Of a stretch of DNA of 33,668 bases, positions 8,381 to 16,911 are shown one piece after another. How positions within the stretch are numbered: the stretch's first letter is position 1; the number at the start of each line of letters is the position of its first letter. Below the pieces are notes generated by a model. The model ran no database searches and had not been told where the DNA came from. It worked only from the letters and a program-made list of their open reading frames with translations. The stretch comes from Chitinimonas sp. BJB300. GTDB lineage: Bacteria; Pseudomonadota; Gammaproteobacteria; Burkholderiales; Chitinimonadaceae. Location: assembly GCF_002735695.1 (NCBI RefSeq), contig NZ_PDZH01000047.1, forward strand, positions 1 through 33,668, in the 5' to 3' direction. The translations under genes were made by a program, and so were the position numbers.

Positions 8381-9631
8381 ATGCATTTGTCCGACCTAAA
8401 GCACAAGCACGTATCCGAGTTGGTCGATATGGCCACCGATATTGACGGTGCAAACCGGATGCGCAAGCAAGACCTGATCTTCGCTTTATTGAAGAGCCAG
8501 GCCAAAAAAGGCGAAAGTATCTTCGGCGATGGCACGATGGAAGTGCTGCCCGATGGCTTTGGTTTCCTGCGCAGCCCCGATACCAGCTACCTGGCAGGGC
8601 CTGACGATATCTACGTCTCGCCTTCACAGATCCGCCGTTTCAATCTACACACCGGCGACACGGTAGAGGGCGAGATCCGTACACCCAAGGATGGCGAGCG
8701 CTACTTTGCCCTGGTCAAGGTTGACAAGGTCAATAGCGAACCGCCTGAAGCCGCCAAAAACAAGATTCTGTTCGAAAACCTGACGCCGCTATTCCCCACC
8801 AAGCGCTTGCAGCTGGAACGGGATATCAAGTCTGAACAGAACATCACCGGCCGCATCATCGATCTGGTCGCACCTATCGGAAAAGGCCAGCGCGGGCTTC
8901 TGGTGGCGCCACCCAAGTCAGGTAAGACGGTCATGTTGCAAAACATTGCCCATGCCATCACAGCCAATCACCCCGATGTCGTGATGATTGTGCTGCTGAT
9001 TGACGAGCGCCCGGAAGAAGTCACCGAAATGAGCCGCAACGTACGCGGTGAAGTGGTTGCTTCAACCTTCGACGAGCCCGCCACACGGCACGTGCAGGTT
9101 GCAGAAATGGTGATTGAAAAGGCCAAGCGCCTGGTCGAGCACAAAAAAGACGTTGTTATCCTGCTGGACTCTATCACCCGCTTGGCCCGTGCCTACAACA
9201 CCGTCATCCCCGCCTCTGGCAAGGTACTGACCGGTGGCGTAGACGCCAATGCCCTGCAAAAACCCAAACGCTTCTTCGGTGCAGCTCGCAATATTGAAGA
9301 AGGTGGTTCGCTAACCATCATCGCCACCGCCCTGATAGATACCGGCAGCCGCATGGATGACGTGATCTACGAAGAGTTCAAGGGCACCGGCAATATGGAA
9401 ATCCATCTCGACCGCCGCATGGCCGAGAAACGCATCTACCCCGCCATCAACGTCAACCGCTCCGGCACACGCCGTGAAGAGTTGCTGATCCCTGCCGAGC
9501 AACTACAAAAAATCTGGGTGCTGCGCAAGCTGCTCTATCCGATGGATGAGCTGGAGGCGATGGAGTTCCTGTTCGATAAGATCAAGCAGACCAAGACCAA
9601 TAACGACTTCTTCGATTCGATGCGTCGTTAA
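8381..9631 (+). CDS. rho: Transcription termination factor Rho
   Basis: A 416-aa hexameric RNA-dependent ATPase. The N-terminal helix bundle ([18 protein letters not shown]) leads into the cold-shock-like RNA-binding domain (about 50-120; DGFGFLRSP...[18 protein letters not shown]). Walker [11 protein letters not shown] follows at about 177, Walker B at [10 protein letters not shown], the Q-loop/R-loop region at [18 protein letters not shown], and the C-terminus is complete. Length is normal for proteobacteria. The frame is open upstream to 8270, but Rho proteins begin with the MHLSDLK segment, so ATG 8381 is chosen; a weak GGAAAG lies 11 nt upstream. It has its own promoter and a strong terminator. 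Confidence 0.97.
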   Translation: MHLSDLKHKHVSELVDMATDIDGANRMRKQDLIFALLKSQAKKGESIFGDGTMEVLPDGFGFLRSPDTSYLAGPDDIYVSPSQIRRFNLHTGDTVEGEIRTPKDGERYFALVKVDKVNSEPPEAAKNKILFENLTPLFPTKRLQLERDIKSEQNITGRIIDLVAPIGKGQRGLLVAPPKSGKTVMLQNIAHAITANHPDVVMIVLLIDERPEEVTEMSRNVRGEVVASTFDEPATRHVQVAEMVIEKAKRLVEHKKDVVILLDSITRLARAYNTVIPASGKVLTGGVDANALQKPKRFFGAARNIEEGGSLTIIATALIDTGSRMDDVIYEEFKGTGNMEIHLDRRMAEKRIYPAINVNRSGTRREELLIPAEQLQKIWVLRKLLYPMDELEAMEFLFDKIKQTKTNNDFFDSMRR

Positions 9632-9652
9632 GATTTATCTGCCTTGATTAAG

Positions 9653-9680
9653 AAAACCGGCCACTTCAGGCCGGTTTTTC
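9653..9680 (+). terminator. Rho-independent terminator after rho
   Basis: A perfect 10-bp stem, AAAACCGGCC / GGCCGGTTTT, with loop ACTTCA and a T run. It lies 21 bp after the rho stop. Confidence 0.9.
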
Positions 9681-9704
9681 CTTGATCTGATAATGCTGAT
9701 TCTC

Positions 9705-9734
9705 TTGCCTAATCAAGATGTTCTCACGCATAAT
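9705..9734 (+). promoter_or_regulatory. Candidate promoter for rpmE2
   Basis: TTGCCT at 9705-9710, an 18-bp spacer and CATAAT at 9729-9734, placed between the rho terminator and the rpmE2 start. The match is moderate. Confidence 0.4.
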
Positions 9735-9802
9735 CGCGCACTTTTCTACGTAAGACGGGCTCTGCACATCCCAGGCCCACCTTTAGCTAAGGGACCCCCG
9801 AA

Positions 9803-10063
9803 ATGAAAGCTGGCATTCACCCCGAGTACAACGACATCATCTTCTTTGATGCAAGCGTCGACTTCAAATTCCTGACCCGTACCACCATGAAGGCCCGTGG
9901 CGCCGAAACCATGAAGTGGACCGACGGTAAGGAATACCCTGTCGTGCGTCTGGACGTATCGTCCGAATCGCACCCTTTCTACACCGGCAAGCAAAAGATC
10001 GTCGATACCGCCGGCCGTATCGAAAAATTCAAGAACAAGTTCTCCATGTACGGCAAGAAGTAA
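9803..10063 (+). CDS. rpmE2: 50S ribosomal protein L31 type B (bL31, zinc-free paralogue)
   Basis: An 86-aa protein. [28 protein letters not shown], then [28 protein letters not shown], is the signature of bL31. The metal-binding cysteines of the type A form are absent, making this the C-minus type B form, which in other bacteria is expressed under zinc limitation. No other L31 gene is in the window and no Zur-like site was seen before it, so it may be the main L31 here. AAGGGA lies about 9-14 nt upstream of the ATG. A strong terminator follows. Confidence 0.93.
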   Translation: MKAGIHPEYNDIIFFDASVDFKFLTRTTMKARGAETMKWTDGKEYPVVRLDVSSESHPFYTGKQKIVDTAGRIEKFKNKFSMYGKK

Positions 10064-10077
10064 TTCCTGCTTACAGC

Positions 10078-10106
10078 AAAAAAGGCAGCTTAGGCTGCCT
10101 TTTTTG
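10078..10106 (+). terminator. Rho-independent terminator after rpmE2
   Basis: GGCAGC / GCTGCC stem with loop TTAG, extended by an A run and a complementary T run, 14 bp after the rpmE2 stop. Confidence 0.9.
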
Positions 10107-10182
10107 TTTATCGGTACGCCTGCCTTCTGACTGGCCCACCGCACCCTGTTAGACTTCAAGCACCGCCCAGCCTCTCGCGCCA

Positions 10183-11823
10183 ATGCTCACCTACACGCCG
10201 CCACACGAACAAGACCTGCCCCCCGCTACCGAAAAACCCTGGCTGCTGCTGTTACTTTGCCTGACGTGGCTACTGCCCGGCTTGTTGGGTAGAGAACCTC
10301 TTAAACCCGACGAAATCATCATCTCGGATATCGTCCGCGATCTGCTGAATGGCGGTAATTGGAGCCTGCCCATGTTGGCCGGAGAGCCCTGGTTGGAACG
10401 CGCCCCGCTGTTCTATTGGGCAACTGCCATATTTGCCTGGGCAGGCCTGTGGGTAGATATCCCATTGCATGAAGGCGCGCGTCTGGCTACGGGTAGCTTT
10501 ATGGCACTAGCACTCTGGGGCGTCGGCCTAACTGCGCGCGAGTTGATCGGCCGGCGCCATGGCCGTAGTGGTGTGCTGATTCTGATCGGCTGTGTGGGCC
10601 TGCTGTTGCCTGGGCACGCGCTCAATGGGGATATCGCCGTATTGGCTAGTTGGTGTTGGGGTATCTATGCCCTTGCCTTGGCACCCCGTCTTCCACTCCC
10701 TGCGGGATTAATACTGGGCTTGGCCATCGCGGCATGTGGTCTGGCCGGCAGCTTGGCTGAAGCAACCCTGTTATTAACCCTGGCCAGCCTGATGCCGCTG
10801 TTCAAAGCCTGGCGCATCCAGCGGTACGGACTGACTATCCTCATTGCCCTGGCGCTGGCCATCCCGTTGATCGCCAGCTGGGTGTTGTCCCTGTACCAGA
10901 ACGCACCGACGGCCTTTGACACTTGGTACGACTGGTATGCCTTGGGTTTCTTTGGTGGCTTTACCTATGTTCGCGCCATGCACCCATTTGGCTACTACCT
11001 GCAACTGTTGCCGTGGTTTGCCTGGCCCAGTTGGTTTCTGGCGGGCGCGACGCTCTGGATGCAGCGGGACCGGCTCAATCAGGCGCGTTTCCAGTTGCCT
11101 TTGATGGCGGGTGGTCTGACGCTGTTGTGCCTGTTCCTATCCGATAGCGGCCGTAGTGGCTACGCGCTATTGCTGCTGCCGCCGCTCTCCCTTGTCGGTG
11201 CAGTAGGGTTGGATGTACTTCGCCGTGGCGCGGCTTCGTTTATCAACTGGTTTGGCATGCTGACTTTCGGCCTGCTCGCCCTGTTTCTATGGGTCTGCTG
11301 GACCGCCATGCATCTGGGCAGCCCGGCCCGACTGTCCGGCCGCATCAGCGAACTGGCACCCAGTTTCCATGCCCACCTTTCCATCCCAGGCCTCTTACTG
11401 GGCGTCGTATTGACCTTGTTTTGGGTTTGGGCCGTAACACGCAGCCGCCCAATGGGGCGCCAAGCCGTCACCAACTGGGCTGCGGGTGTAACCCTATGCT
11501 GGGGACTGACAACTGCGTTTGCCAGCGAGTGGGTGAATGCTCGTACCAGTTACCGTGACTTTGCCCGTAGCATCGCTACCGCCCTACCTGCGGATGAATG
11601 TGTCAGCAGTGAAAACCTGCAAAGCAACCAACGCGCTGCATTGCACTACTACTTGGGCTTACAAACCGATCGGCGCGAGCTGAATGCCAATAGCGCTTGC
11701 CGCTGGCTACTGCGCCAAGGCGGACGCGAAATTTTAACCCTACCCGATGGATGGCAAGAAGTCTGGCAAGGGGCACGCCCCGGGGACCGCAATGAACGTT
11801 ACTACCTGTATCGAAAAAATTAA
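10183..11823 (+). CDS. ArnT-like (GT83/PMT fold) membrane glycosyltransferase
   Basis: A 546-aa polytopic inner-membrane protein with about 12 hydrophobic segments and a soluble C-terminal part. Near the N-terminus, PLKPDEIIISDIVRDLL matches the position of the conserved D-E motif of the first periplasmic loop of ArnT/PMT enzymes. WLERAPLFYW matches the following P-P-L-x-Y-W motif. These enzymes transfer a sugar from undecaprenyl phosphate, for example aminoarabinose onto lipid A. No arn or lipid A genes are adjacent, so the donor and acceptor are unknown. The gene stands alone: a terminator lies upstream and about 170 bp of non-coding sequence downstream. Confidence 0.75.
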   Translation: MLTYTPPHEQDLPPATEKPWLLLLLCLTWLLPGLLGREPLKPDEIIISDIVRDLLNGGNWSLPMLAGEPWLERAPLFYWATAIFAWAGLWVDIPLHEGARLATGSFMALALWGVGLTARELIGRRHGRSGVLILIGCVGLLLPGHALNGDIAVLASWCWGIYALALAPRLPLPAGLILGLAIAACGLAGSLAEATLLLTLASLMPLFKAWRIQRYGLTILIALALAIPLIASWVLSLYQNAPTAFDTWYDWYALGFFGGFTYVRAMHPFGYYLQLLPWFAWPSWFLAGATLWMQRDRLNQARFQLPLMAGGLTLLCLFLSDSGRSGYALLLLPPLSLVGAVGLDVLRRGAASFINWFGMLTFGLLALFLWVCWTAMHLGSPARLSGRISELAPSFHAHLSIPGLLLGVVLTLFWVWAVTRSRPMGRQAVTNWAAGVTLCWGLTTAFASEWVNARTSYRDFARSIATALPADECVSSENLQSNQRAALHYYLGLQTDRRELNANSACRWLLRQGGREILTLPDGWQEVWQGARPGDRNERYYLYRKN

Positions 11824-11997
11824 CCCCGAAAGAGAGACACCTGTAGATCGGCCAACACCATCGCTGGGTGGGATCATCACTGCCTGATGAATCCCAATCA
11901 CACATTCATTCGTTTTTGTGGAAGCCGTTTTCTTGATGGTGGAACCGAATCCCAACAACGCTGGTCAGAATTTTTACTCATCGGTTAGACTGCAAGC

Positions 11998-12378
11998 ATG
12001 CCTCCCTTTATCGTCTCTCTGTTACGGTTGTTGCCAGCACTCTGCTTAGCATTGCTGTCAATCCTGCCTGCGCAGGCAGCGACATTGTCCAGCAGCAGCC
12101 AGGTTAAAGCCAAAGAAGCGAAAAGCTGTCATGTGGAAGAGACGGCGAGTAGCCCAATAGATAATACTAAGTCCAAGTCCAGTTCAAAAGCGGACTGCTG
12201 TAGTGGCAACAGTACCGACTGTGCGACCAAGTGCATCAACCAGAACATCAAGCCTACGCCATTGGGTTTGGCATTTGGTGTGATCCCGAGTCGTCCGGGT
12301 TGCCATGATCTACTACTCGTCGAGCGTTTTGACAGTACCACCGTCCCCATCCCAGAACGTCCCCCACGATTGATCTGA
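11998..12378 (+). CDS. Small Cys-rich exported protein of a copper locus (CopL/CzcI-like)
   Basis: A 126-aa protein. Residues 1-27 form a clear Sec signal peptide (SLLRLLPALCLALLSILPAQA-A). The mature part carries clustered cysteines: CHVEE, DCCSGNSTDCATKC, and a last one in SRPGCHDLL. It ends PERPPRLI. Small exported proteins with CH/CC clusters and a terminal PPR motif sit at the head of copper and heavy-metal efflux operons in many proteobacteria, where they have been annotated CopL- or CzcI-like. Metal binding is inferred from cysteine content and neighbours. A mini-element lies between it and the next gene, which could interrupt co-transcription. Confidence 0.65.
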   Translation: MPPFIVSLLRLLPALCLALLSILPAQAATLSSSSQVKAKEAKSCHVEETASSPIDNTKSKSSSKADCCSGNSTDCATKCINQNIKPTPLGLAFGVIPSRPGCHDLLLVERFDSTTVPIPERPPRLI

Positions 12379-12741
12379 TCACTGTTCATCGTCTTGCATG
12401 CTAAGGCAGAACAAAGCGAAGACGACCGAGGAAGCCGATTTTACTTAAGGGTAAATGCGCATCCGCAAGTGTTTTCCGTGCAGTGTCGCTGATACTAATC
12501 AGATCTTGAACAGATTCTTAGAACCTGTCTAAAGTTTACTGCGCGTCGGCAATATAGCGTTGAAAACACCCTCGGAATGCTCATTTATCACTTGTAAACT
12601 CCGCTTCCTCAGCTGTTTCCGCCTTATCTTGCCCTAGCTCGCGAGACTTTAGACAGATTCTTAGAAAAAGCGTAGCCGTAAGCATCCTATGCTTGCGGTT
12701 CAGTTATGGCCGTCGATAACGGCCGCTTTGGAGATCTGATC
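12379..12741. other. 363-bp intergenic gap, partly filled by a mini-element
   Basis: The gap between the small Cys-rich gene and the TolC-like gene. The first 130 bp contain no recognisable promoter or gene. The rest is mostly the 144-bp fold-back element described separately. I saw no CueR-type or CopR-type operator. Confidence 0.5.
12521..12660. mobile_element. MITE-like fold-back element with TTA target duplication
   Basis: The left end GAACCTGTCTAAAGT (12521-12535) and the right end ACTTTAGACAGATTC (12646-12660) are inverted repeats with one mismatch. Each is flanked outward by TTA (12518-12520 and 12661-12663), consistent with a 3-bp target duplication of the TNA type used by some IS5-family (IS1031-group) elements. 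There is no coding capacity. The interior is itself an imperfect inverted repeat (GCAATATAGCG...GAAAACA on the left against GCAAGATAAGGCGGAAACAG read from the other strand), so the whole element can fold into one long hairpin. Two related ends occur elsewhere in the window. Confidence 0.65.
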
Positions 12742-13941
12742 GTGTTGCTTTCCCGTTTCCTTCTTCGTGGGCTATTCCCCCTCAGCCTGTCGGTTGCATT
12801 TGCCGCTCCCACCCAATTTACGCCACTGCCACGCTTCGATGCGGCAGCGCAAACCGCTGTACAAGCCCGTTTGACCCAGGCGTTTGACGCCCCGATGGCT
12901 GCGCGGCTGGCTTTGCTGCAACACCCAGAAGCCCGCAAAGCCTTACTCGATATTGGTAGCACGCCCAACGCCGTGCTTGCGGCTGGTTGGCTACAAGAAG
13001 GCGAGTTGGATTTATGGCAAGCGCTGATTGGCTCCCCAGCTAAACTAGATAATCTCACCAGTCAGACGGTACAAACCCTCCAGCAGCGCAGCCAAGCTGC
13101 TCAAGCCGCATGGTATCGAGCCGCTGCCGCGGTAGCACTTCAGCCCCTCCTGGTCGACCAGCAGACTTCGGCAGAAGCATTGGCAGAACTGGCGCGCAGC
13201 AGACGCCAAGCTGGCAATCTATCGCGATTCGATGAAGCCACAACCCTGGCAGAAGCAGGTCAGGCTCGGCTGGCGGCATTACAGGAAAACCAAGAAGCCA
13301 GCCAAGCCTTGCTTGCCCTCAGGCGCGAAATGGGGTTGGCTCCCGATACGCTATTGCAACTTGCGCCATTGCCCACGCCCCCCCTAGGCATACCTCGCTT
13401 TTCCGGACTGCTGGACCTTGCCAGGCAACAAAACTTGTTAGCCCGACACGCGCTGGACGCCATTCGCCAGGATCGCAGCGCCAGCGAGCAAAATATGCTG
13501 CGTCAAACCACCCTTTCCCTACCTTTGTTCAGCGGCAAGAATGCGCTGGGCCACAAAGAGAATCAGATCGGTACCCGCCTAACCGCCGAATCAACCATGC
13601 ACGAACTGGCTAGCCAAATCACTTTGCAGGAAAGTGCGTTGGTGCTGGCGCAGCAGCAATGGCAGCACCTTGCGCAAGAAGTCTTCCCCCAAAGGCAAGC
13701 CGCGAATGCTGAAGCATTCAAGCACTATAACGGCATGCTCCGCGGCGTAGACGAGCTATTGAAATCCCGCACAGCAGAACTTGAAACCCACCGCCAGCTG
13801 ATTGCTGCCCAGCGTGACTACTGGTTGGCTTGGCTGGCGCTCGAATCCCTCGTAGGGGGCAAACTACCCACCCCACGATACGACCAGCCGCCCACGATAC
13901 CTGCGCCCTCCCCCATTGAAACAGCCCCCCTGCATCATTGA
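12742..13941 (+). CDS. TolC-family outer-membrane protein of the copper cluster
   Basis: A 399-aa protein. The start is taken as GTG 12742 because GGAG lies 8 nt upstream and the frame then opens with a clean signal peptide (MLLSRFLLRGLFPLSLSVAFA-AP). An in-frame ATG at 12706 has no Shine-Dalgarno and would add 12 non-hydrophobic residues. The mature part is Ala/Gln/Leu-rich and helical, with two outer-membrane-factor-like halves: TLQQRSQAAQAAWYRAAAAVALQ...LAELARSRRQAGNLSRFDEATTLAEA and ...RTAELETHRQLIAAQRDYWLAWLALESLVGG. TolC proteins form periplasm-spanning exit channels. Here no inner-membrane pump or adaptor follows; the next gene is a copper oxidase 20 bp away. At about 375 mature residues it is short for the family. 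Confidence 0.75.
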   Translation: MLLSRFLLRGLFPLSLSVAFAAPTQFTPLPRFDAAAQTAVQARLTQAFDAPMAARLALLQHPEARKALLDIGSTPNAVLAAGWLQEGELDLWQALIGSPAKLDNLTSQTVQTLQQRSQAAQAAWYRAAAAVALQPLLVDQQTSAEALAELARSRRQAGNLSRFDEATTLAEAGQARLAALQENQEASQALLALRREMGLAPDTLLQLAPLPTPPLGIPRFSGLLDLARQQNLLARHALDAIRQDRSASEQNMLRQTTLSLPLFSGKNALGHKENQIGTRLTAESTMHELASQITLQESALVLAQQQWQHLAQEVFPQRQAANAEAFKHYNGMLRGVDELLKSRTAELETHRQLIAAQRDYWLAWLALESLVGGKLPTPRYDQPPTIPAPSPIETAPLHH

Positions 13942-13961
13942 GACCGGGACAAGGACACATC

Positions 13962-15251
13962 ATGCAAAGACGCACATTTCTCAGCAATCTGGCAGGTTCG
14001 GTTGCTGCAATCTCCGCCCTGCCAGCAGCCTATGCCGCCAAAAAAACCGAATCATCCACCAGCAATACCGGGCAAGCATCGAGCGCAGTAGCAGCGAAAG
14101 GCCATACGCCTGTCATCACCCTCAATGGTAAGTCGCTGGATTGGACGGTAAAAGACGGGGTAAAGGAATTTCGCCTGGTCGCAGAACCCATCGAGCAAGA
14201 GGTTGCACCAGGCATGAAAGCAAAATTCTGGGGTTATAACGGTGGCTCGCCCGGCCCTACGATTGAGGCAGTCGAAGGCGACAAGGTGCGTATCTTCGTG
14301 TCCAACAAATTACCTGAGCATACGACCATCCATTGGCATGGCCTGCTGCTGCCCAATGGGATGGATGGCGTGGGCGGGCTGAACCAACCACAAATCCCAC
14401 CGGGGAAAACCTGCGTCTACGAATTCACCCTCAGCAAATCCGGTACCTTCATGTATCACCCCCATGCCGACGAGCAAGTACAAATGGCGCTGGGCATGAT
14501 GGGACTGTTTATCGTCCACCCCAAAAACCCGCATGAGCGGCGGGTGGATAGGGACTACGCGTTTTTGCTGGCAGCTTATGACATTGAGCCCGACACCATG
14601 ACAGCCAAGACTGCCACGATGACGGACTTCAATCTGTGGACCTTCAATTCACGTACCTTTCCCGTCATTCAAACCCTGGTTGCCCGCCAAGGCGAACGGG
14701 TGCGGATTCGGGTGGGCAACCTCACCATGACCAACCATCCCATCCACTTGCATGGCCACACCTTCACCGTGACCGGTACCGATGGCGGCTGGGTACCCAC
14801 CAACGCGCAGTGGCCCGAGGTGACAACCGATGTCGCCGTCGGCCAGATGCGGGTGATCGAATTCATCGCCGATGCGCCGGGTGACTGGGCCTTTCATTGC
14901 CACAAGTCACACCACACCATGGGCCCGATGGGCCATGCCGTACCCAATATGCTGGGGGTTGACCAGCAAAAACTCAGCGGCCATATCGAACAGTTACTGC
15001 CCGGCAAGCATTACATGGCCATGGGCAGCAACGGCATGGCCGAAATGCAGAATATGGCCGGCATGGGCGAAATGATGCCGCTGCCCGCCAATACCTTGCC
15101 CATGATGAGTGGTGCCGGCCCCTATGGGCCGATGGAGATGGGAGGTATGTTTACCATACTGAAAGTCCGGCCAGACCAAGCAACCGGCGATTACCAAGAC
15201 CCTGGCTGGTACGCGCAACCCAAGGGCAGCCAAGCTTGGATCATTGACTAA
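13962..15251 (+). CDS. Tat-exported multicopper oxidase (CopA/laccase-like) with Met-rich tail
   Basis: A 429-aa protein. The Tat signal MQRRTFLSNLAGSVAAISALPAAYA fits export of a folded copper enzyme. It has two cupredoxin domains. The first has HWH at 124-126 and HPH at 166-168. The second has HPIHLHGH at 259-266 and HCH-x3-H-x4-M at 312-323, giving type 1 ligands H259, C313, H318 and M323 plus the trinuclear cluster histidines. It is shorter than three-domain CopA/CueO. Residues 352-396 are rich in Met (MAMGSNGMAEMQNMAGMGEMM), a Cu(I)-binding feature. The probable role is periplasmic Cu(I) oxidation in copper tolerance. AAGGA precedes ATG 13962. The stop TAA is also the flank of an element end. 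There is no copB, copC or CopRS in the window. Confidence 0.85.
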   Translation: MQRRTFLSNLAGSVAAISALPAAYAAKKTESSTSNTGQASSAVAAKGHTPVITLNGKSLDWTVKDGVKEFRLVAEPIEQEVAPGMKAKFWGYNGGSPGPTIEAVEGDKVRIFVSNKLPEHTTIHWHGLLLPNGMDGVGGLNQPQIPPGKTCVYEFTLSKSGTFMYHPHADEQVQMALGMMGLFIVHPKNPHERRVDRDYAFLLAAYDIEPDTMTAKTATMTDFNLWTFNSRTFPVIQTLVARQGERVRIRVGNLTMTNHPIHLHGHTFTVTGTDGGWVPTNAQWPEVTTDVAVGQMRVIEFIADAPGDWAFHCHKSHHTMGPMGHAVPNMLGVDQQKLSGHIEQLLPGKHYMAMGSNGMAEMQNMAGMGEMMPLPANTLPMMSGAGPYGPMEMGGMFTILKVRPDQATGDYQDPGWYAQPKGSQAWIID

Positions 15252-15265
15252 GAACCTGTCTAAAG
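15249..15265. repeat. Solo mini-element end at the copper oxidase stop codon
   Basis: TAA followed by GAACCTGTCTAAAGT, identical over 15 bp to the left end of the 12521 element. The TAA is both the stop codon of the oxidase and the expected TNA flank. No opposite end is found before the next gene, so this is a truncated or degenerate copy. Confidence 0.6.
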
Positions 15266-15281
15266 TCTGCTGTGCATTAGC

Positions 15282-15299
15282 AGGGCCAGCATAGGCTGG
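15282..15299. terminator. Hairpin between convergent genes
   Basis: GGCCAGC / GCTGGCC, a perfect 7-bp stem with loop ATAG, lies in the 75-bp gap between the convergent copper oxidase and isochorismatase-family genes. There is no T run on either side, so termination is uncertain; it may instead protect transcript ends. Confidence 0.35.
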
Positions 15300-15326
15300 C
15301 CTTCCACAACAACTCAACCTCAGGGA

Positions 15327-16190
15327 TCAGTGCATCATCAAACGCACACCGTAACCGCCACCCACTACTTCCAACGAGAACAAGCGATCAATATTAGGGT
15401 GCTTACCAGGGTGTTTACGCGCATCCTCGGCATGCTCGCTATACAACCACTGCCCCAACCGCGCGGCCTTGGGGGTAATCGCCCCAAAATCTCGGTAAAG
15501 GGCGTTGTAGACCGCCAACGAGCCAGTCTGTCCAGGGCGGTTTTCTATGATGGATTCGAGCTTGCCCTCGCGCCAAAGCTGCATGCCGGCAAGGTGATCG
15601 ATACGCGGCAGGCAGGCCAACACCTCGGGGAACTTCAGTCCAGGAATCACTTGCAACAGCTGCTTGCTGGCATCCCGAAACTGCGGGGCGCGGCTATCAC
15701 GCATCCACTCAAACAGCGCCATTTCACGGGTTATCACGTGTATGCCTGCCGCCGCGGCGCGCGCCAGGGCCACCACCTTGTCTTCCTGGCTGCGCGAACC
15801 GACTGCATCCGCCACCATAAAGACTTCTTTTCCTGCTGCCTTGAGGTCCAACGCCGTTTGCAGTACGCAGACATGGGCCTCTATGCCACAAATGACAACC
15901 TGATTACGTAACTCGGCAGGTGTGCCTTTCAAGCAATTTGCCGCCACGCAGGAAAAGGTCGTTTTCTCAACCACGCAGGGCTCGACCAACGCATCCGTGA
16001 GAATAGGCAGGGTTCGGCCCAAACCCTGCGGGTATTGCTCCGACACCACCACGGGTACACCGTTCAAACGCGCTGCATCAACCAACCACTTCATGGCCGC
16101 CACTAGGCGCGGTGCTTCGATAATGGAAGCAATCAGTTTTTCCTGCACATCCACGACCAGTAACGTGCAATTGTCAGCGTGCATCAACAT
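15327..16190 (-). CDS. Isochorismatase-family hydrolase fused to a DUF2322-like domain
   Basis: A protein of about 287 aa. Residues 1-180 are a cysteine-hydrolase (isochorismatase fold, YcaC-like) domain. The probable triad is D14 (LVVDVQEKL), K76 (VEKTTFS) and C108 (GIEAHVC). From about 185 a second domain follows: EVLACLPRIDHLAGM, ENRPGQTGSLAVYNALYRDFG, then SEHAEDARKHPGKHPNIDRL. I recognise this as DUF2322, normally a free protein of about 100 aa in beta- and gammaproteobacteria. The substrate is unknown. The start is ambiguous: AGGGA is 9 nt from ATG 16190 but only 3 nt from ATG 16196. A terminator separates it from iscX, so it is probably not part of isc. Confidence 0.75.
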   Translation of the reverse strand: MLMHADNCTLLVVDVQEKLIASIIEAPRLVAAMKWLVDAARLNGVPVVVSEQYPQGLGRTLPILTDALVEPCVVEKTTFSCVAANCLKGTPAELRNQVVICGIEAHVCVLQTALDLKAAGKEVFMVADAVGSRSQEDKVVALARAAAAGIHVITREMALFEWMRDSRAPQFRDASKQLLQVIPGLKFPEVLACLPRIDHLAGMQLWREGKLESIIENRPGQTGSLAVYNALYRDFGAITPKAARLGQWLYSEHAEDARKHPGKHPNIDRLFSLEVVGGGYGVRLMMH

Positions 16191-16254
16191 ACGCATCTTT
16201 CCCTACTGTTTTGAATGTGTGCAATCCTACCGTGCGCAACAGCAGTGCCAAAGC

Positions 16255-16280
16255 AAAAAAGGCGCTAATGCACCCTTTTT
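16255..16280 (-). terminator. Probable terminator of the isc operon
   Basis: On the minus strand AAAAAGGGTGC, loop ATTA, GCGCC and six T follow iscX by about 26 bp. The stem has one bulged G and one G-U pair. Confidence 0.6.
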
Positions 16281-16306
16281 GAACTCCGACAGCAAAGCTG
16301 TAGGAC

Positions 16307-16501
16307 TTATTCAGCCTCATCCATCCAATTAAGTTGGATCGCTTCCAGAATCTTCTCGCCACAGTGGGCAGGGTCATCATCAAATCCATCCAACGCCAAT
16401 ACCCAGTCTCGCAAGTCGGTAAAACGAAGGGTATTAGGGTCGGTATCAGGAAATTTGTCGCAGAGTGCAATGGCAATCTCGCGTGAATCTGTCCATTTCA
16501 T
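16307..16501 (-). CDS. iscX: Fe-S assembly protein IscX
   Basis: A 64-aa acidic protein ([37 protein letters not shown]...[14 protein letters not shown]). IscX/YfhJ binds IscS and iron at the same acidic surface and tunes cysteine desulfurase activity. Length and sequence match the family over its whole span. ATG 16501 is preceded by GAGGAG; the longer open frame upstream overlaps fdx and is not used. It is the last gene of the isc operon, 32 bp after fdx, with a hairpin terminator downstream. Confidence 0.95.
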   Translation of the reverse strand: MKWTDSREIAIALCDKFPDTDPNTLRFTDLRDWVLALDGFDDDPAHCGEKILEAIQLNWMDEAE

Positions 16502-16533
16502 GGTTTTCTCCTCATTGATACGACGACAGTGCT

Positions 16534-16890
16534 TTAAACGTCCCAATCCTTGTCGTAATGCTCACGAGCATGGTTGATGGTGTATTTGGGAATTTCCACC
16601 GTCAGGTCGTCTTTGGCCACCACCGCCTGGCATGATAGACGCGATACGCTCGTCAACCCCCAGGCCTTATCGAGCAGGTCGTCCTCCTCCTCCTCACTTG
16701 CGGTCAGGCTATTGAAGCCTTTTCTGACAATCACGTGGCAAGTGGTACAGGCACACGATTTCTCGCAGGCATGTTCAATCGCGATATCGTTGTTCAACAA
16801 GACATCGCAGATGGTTTCGCCGGACTCCACCTGCAAGGTGGCGCCGTTGGGGCATAGGTCGGCATGGGGTAGTACGGTAATGACGGGCAT
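16534..16890 (-). CDS. fdx: Isc-type [2Fe-2S] ferredoxin
   Basis: A 118-aa adrenodoxin-like ferredoxin that supplies electrons for cluster assembly on IscU. The ligands C42, C48, C51 and C87 ([14 protein letters not shown] and SRLSCQ) and the extra C46 match E. coli Fdx in position. The acidic patch [13 protein letters not shown], at the interface with IscS, is present. It lies 21 bp after a VOC-family gene that separates it from hscA, its usual direct neighbour. Confidence 0.96.
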   Translation of the reverse strand: MPVITVLPHADLCPNGATLQVESGETICDVLLNNDIAIEHACEKSCACTTCHVIVRKGFNSLTASEEEEDDLLDKAWGLTSVSRLSCQAVVAKDDLTVEIPKYTINHAREHYDKDWDV

Positions 16891-16911
16891 AGGTGCCTCT
16901 CGCTATTCGGT

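Noticed and set aside
10183-11823. Naming the membrane glycosyltransferase arnT
   Set aside because: Only the fold and two motifs match; no arn pathway genes or PmrA-type control are nearby.
12367-12380. TTGATCTGATCACT as an FNR-like box
   Set aside because: The second half-site does not match ATCAA, and it lies over the end of the Cys-rich gene.
12706-12741. ATG 12706 as start of the TolC-like gene
   Set aside because: No Shine-Dalgarno and a polar extension before the signal peptide; GTG 12742 has GGAG at ideal spacing.
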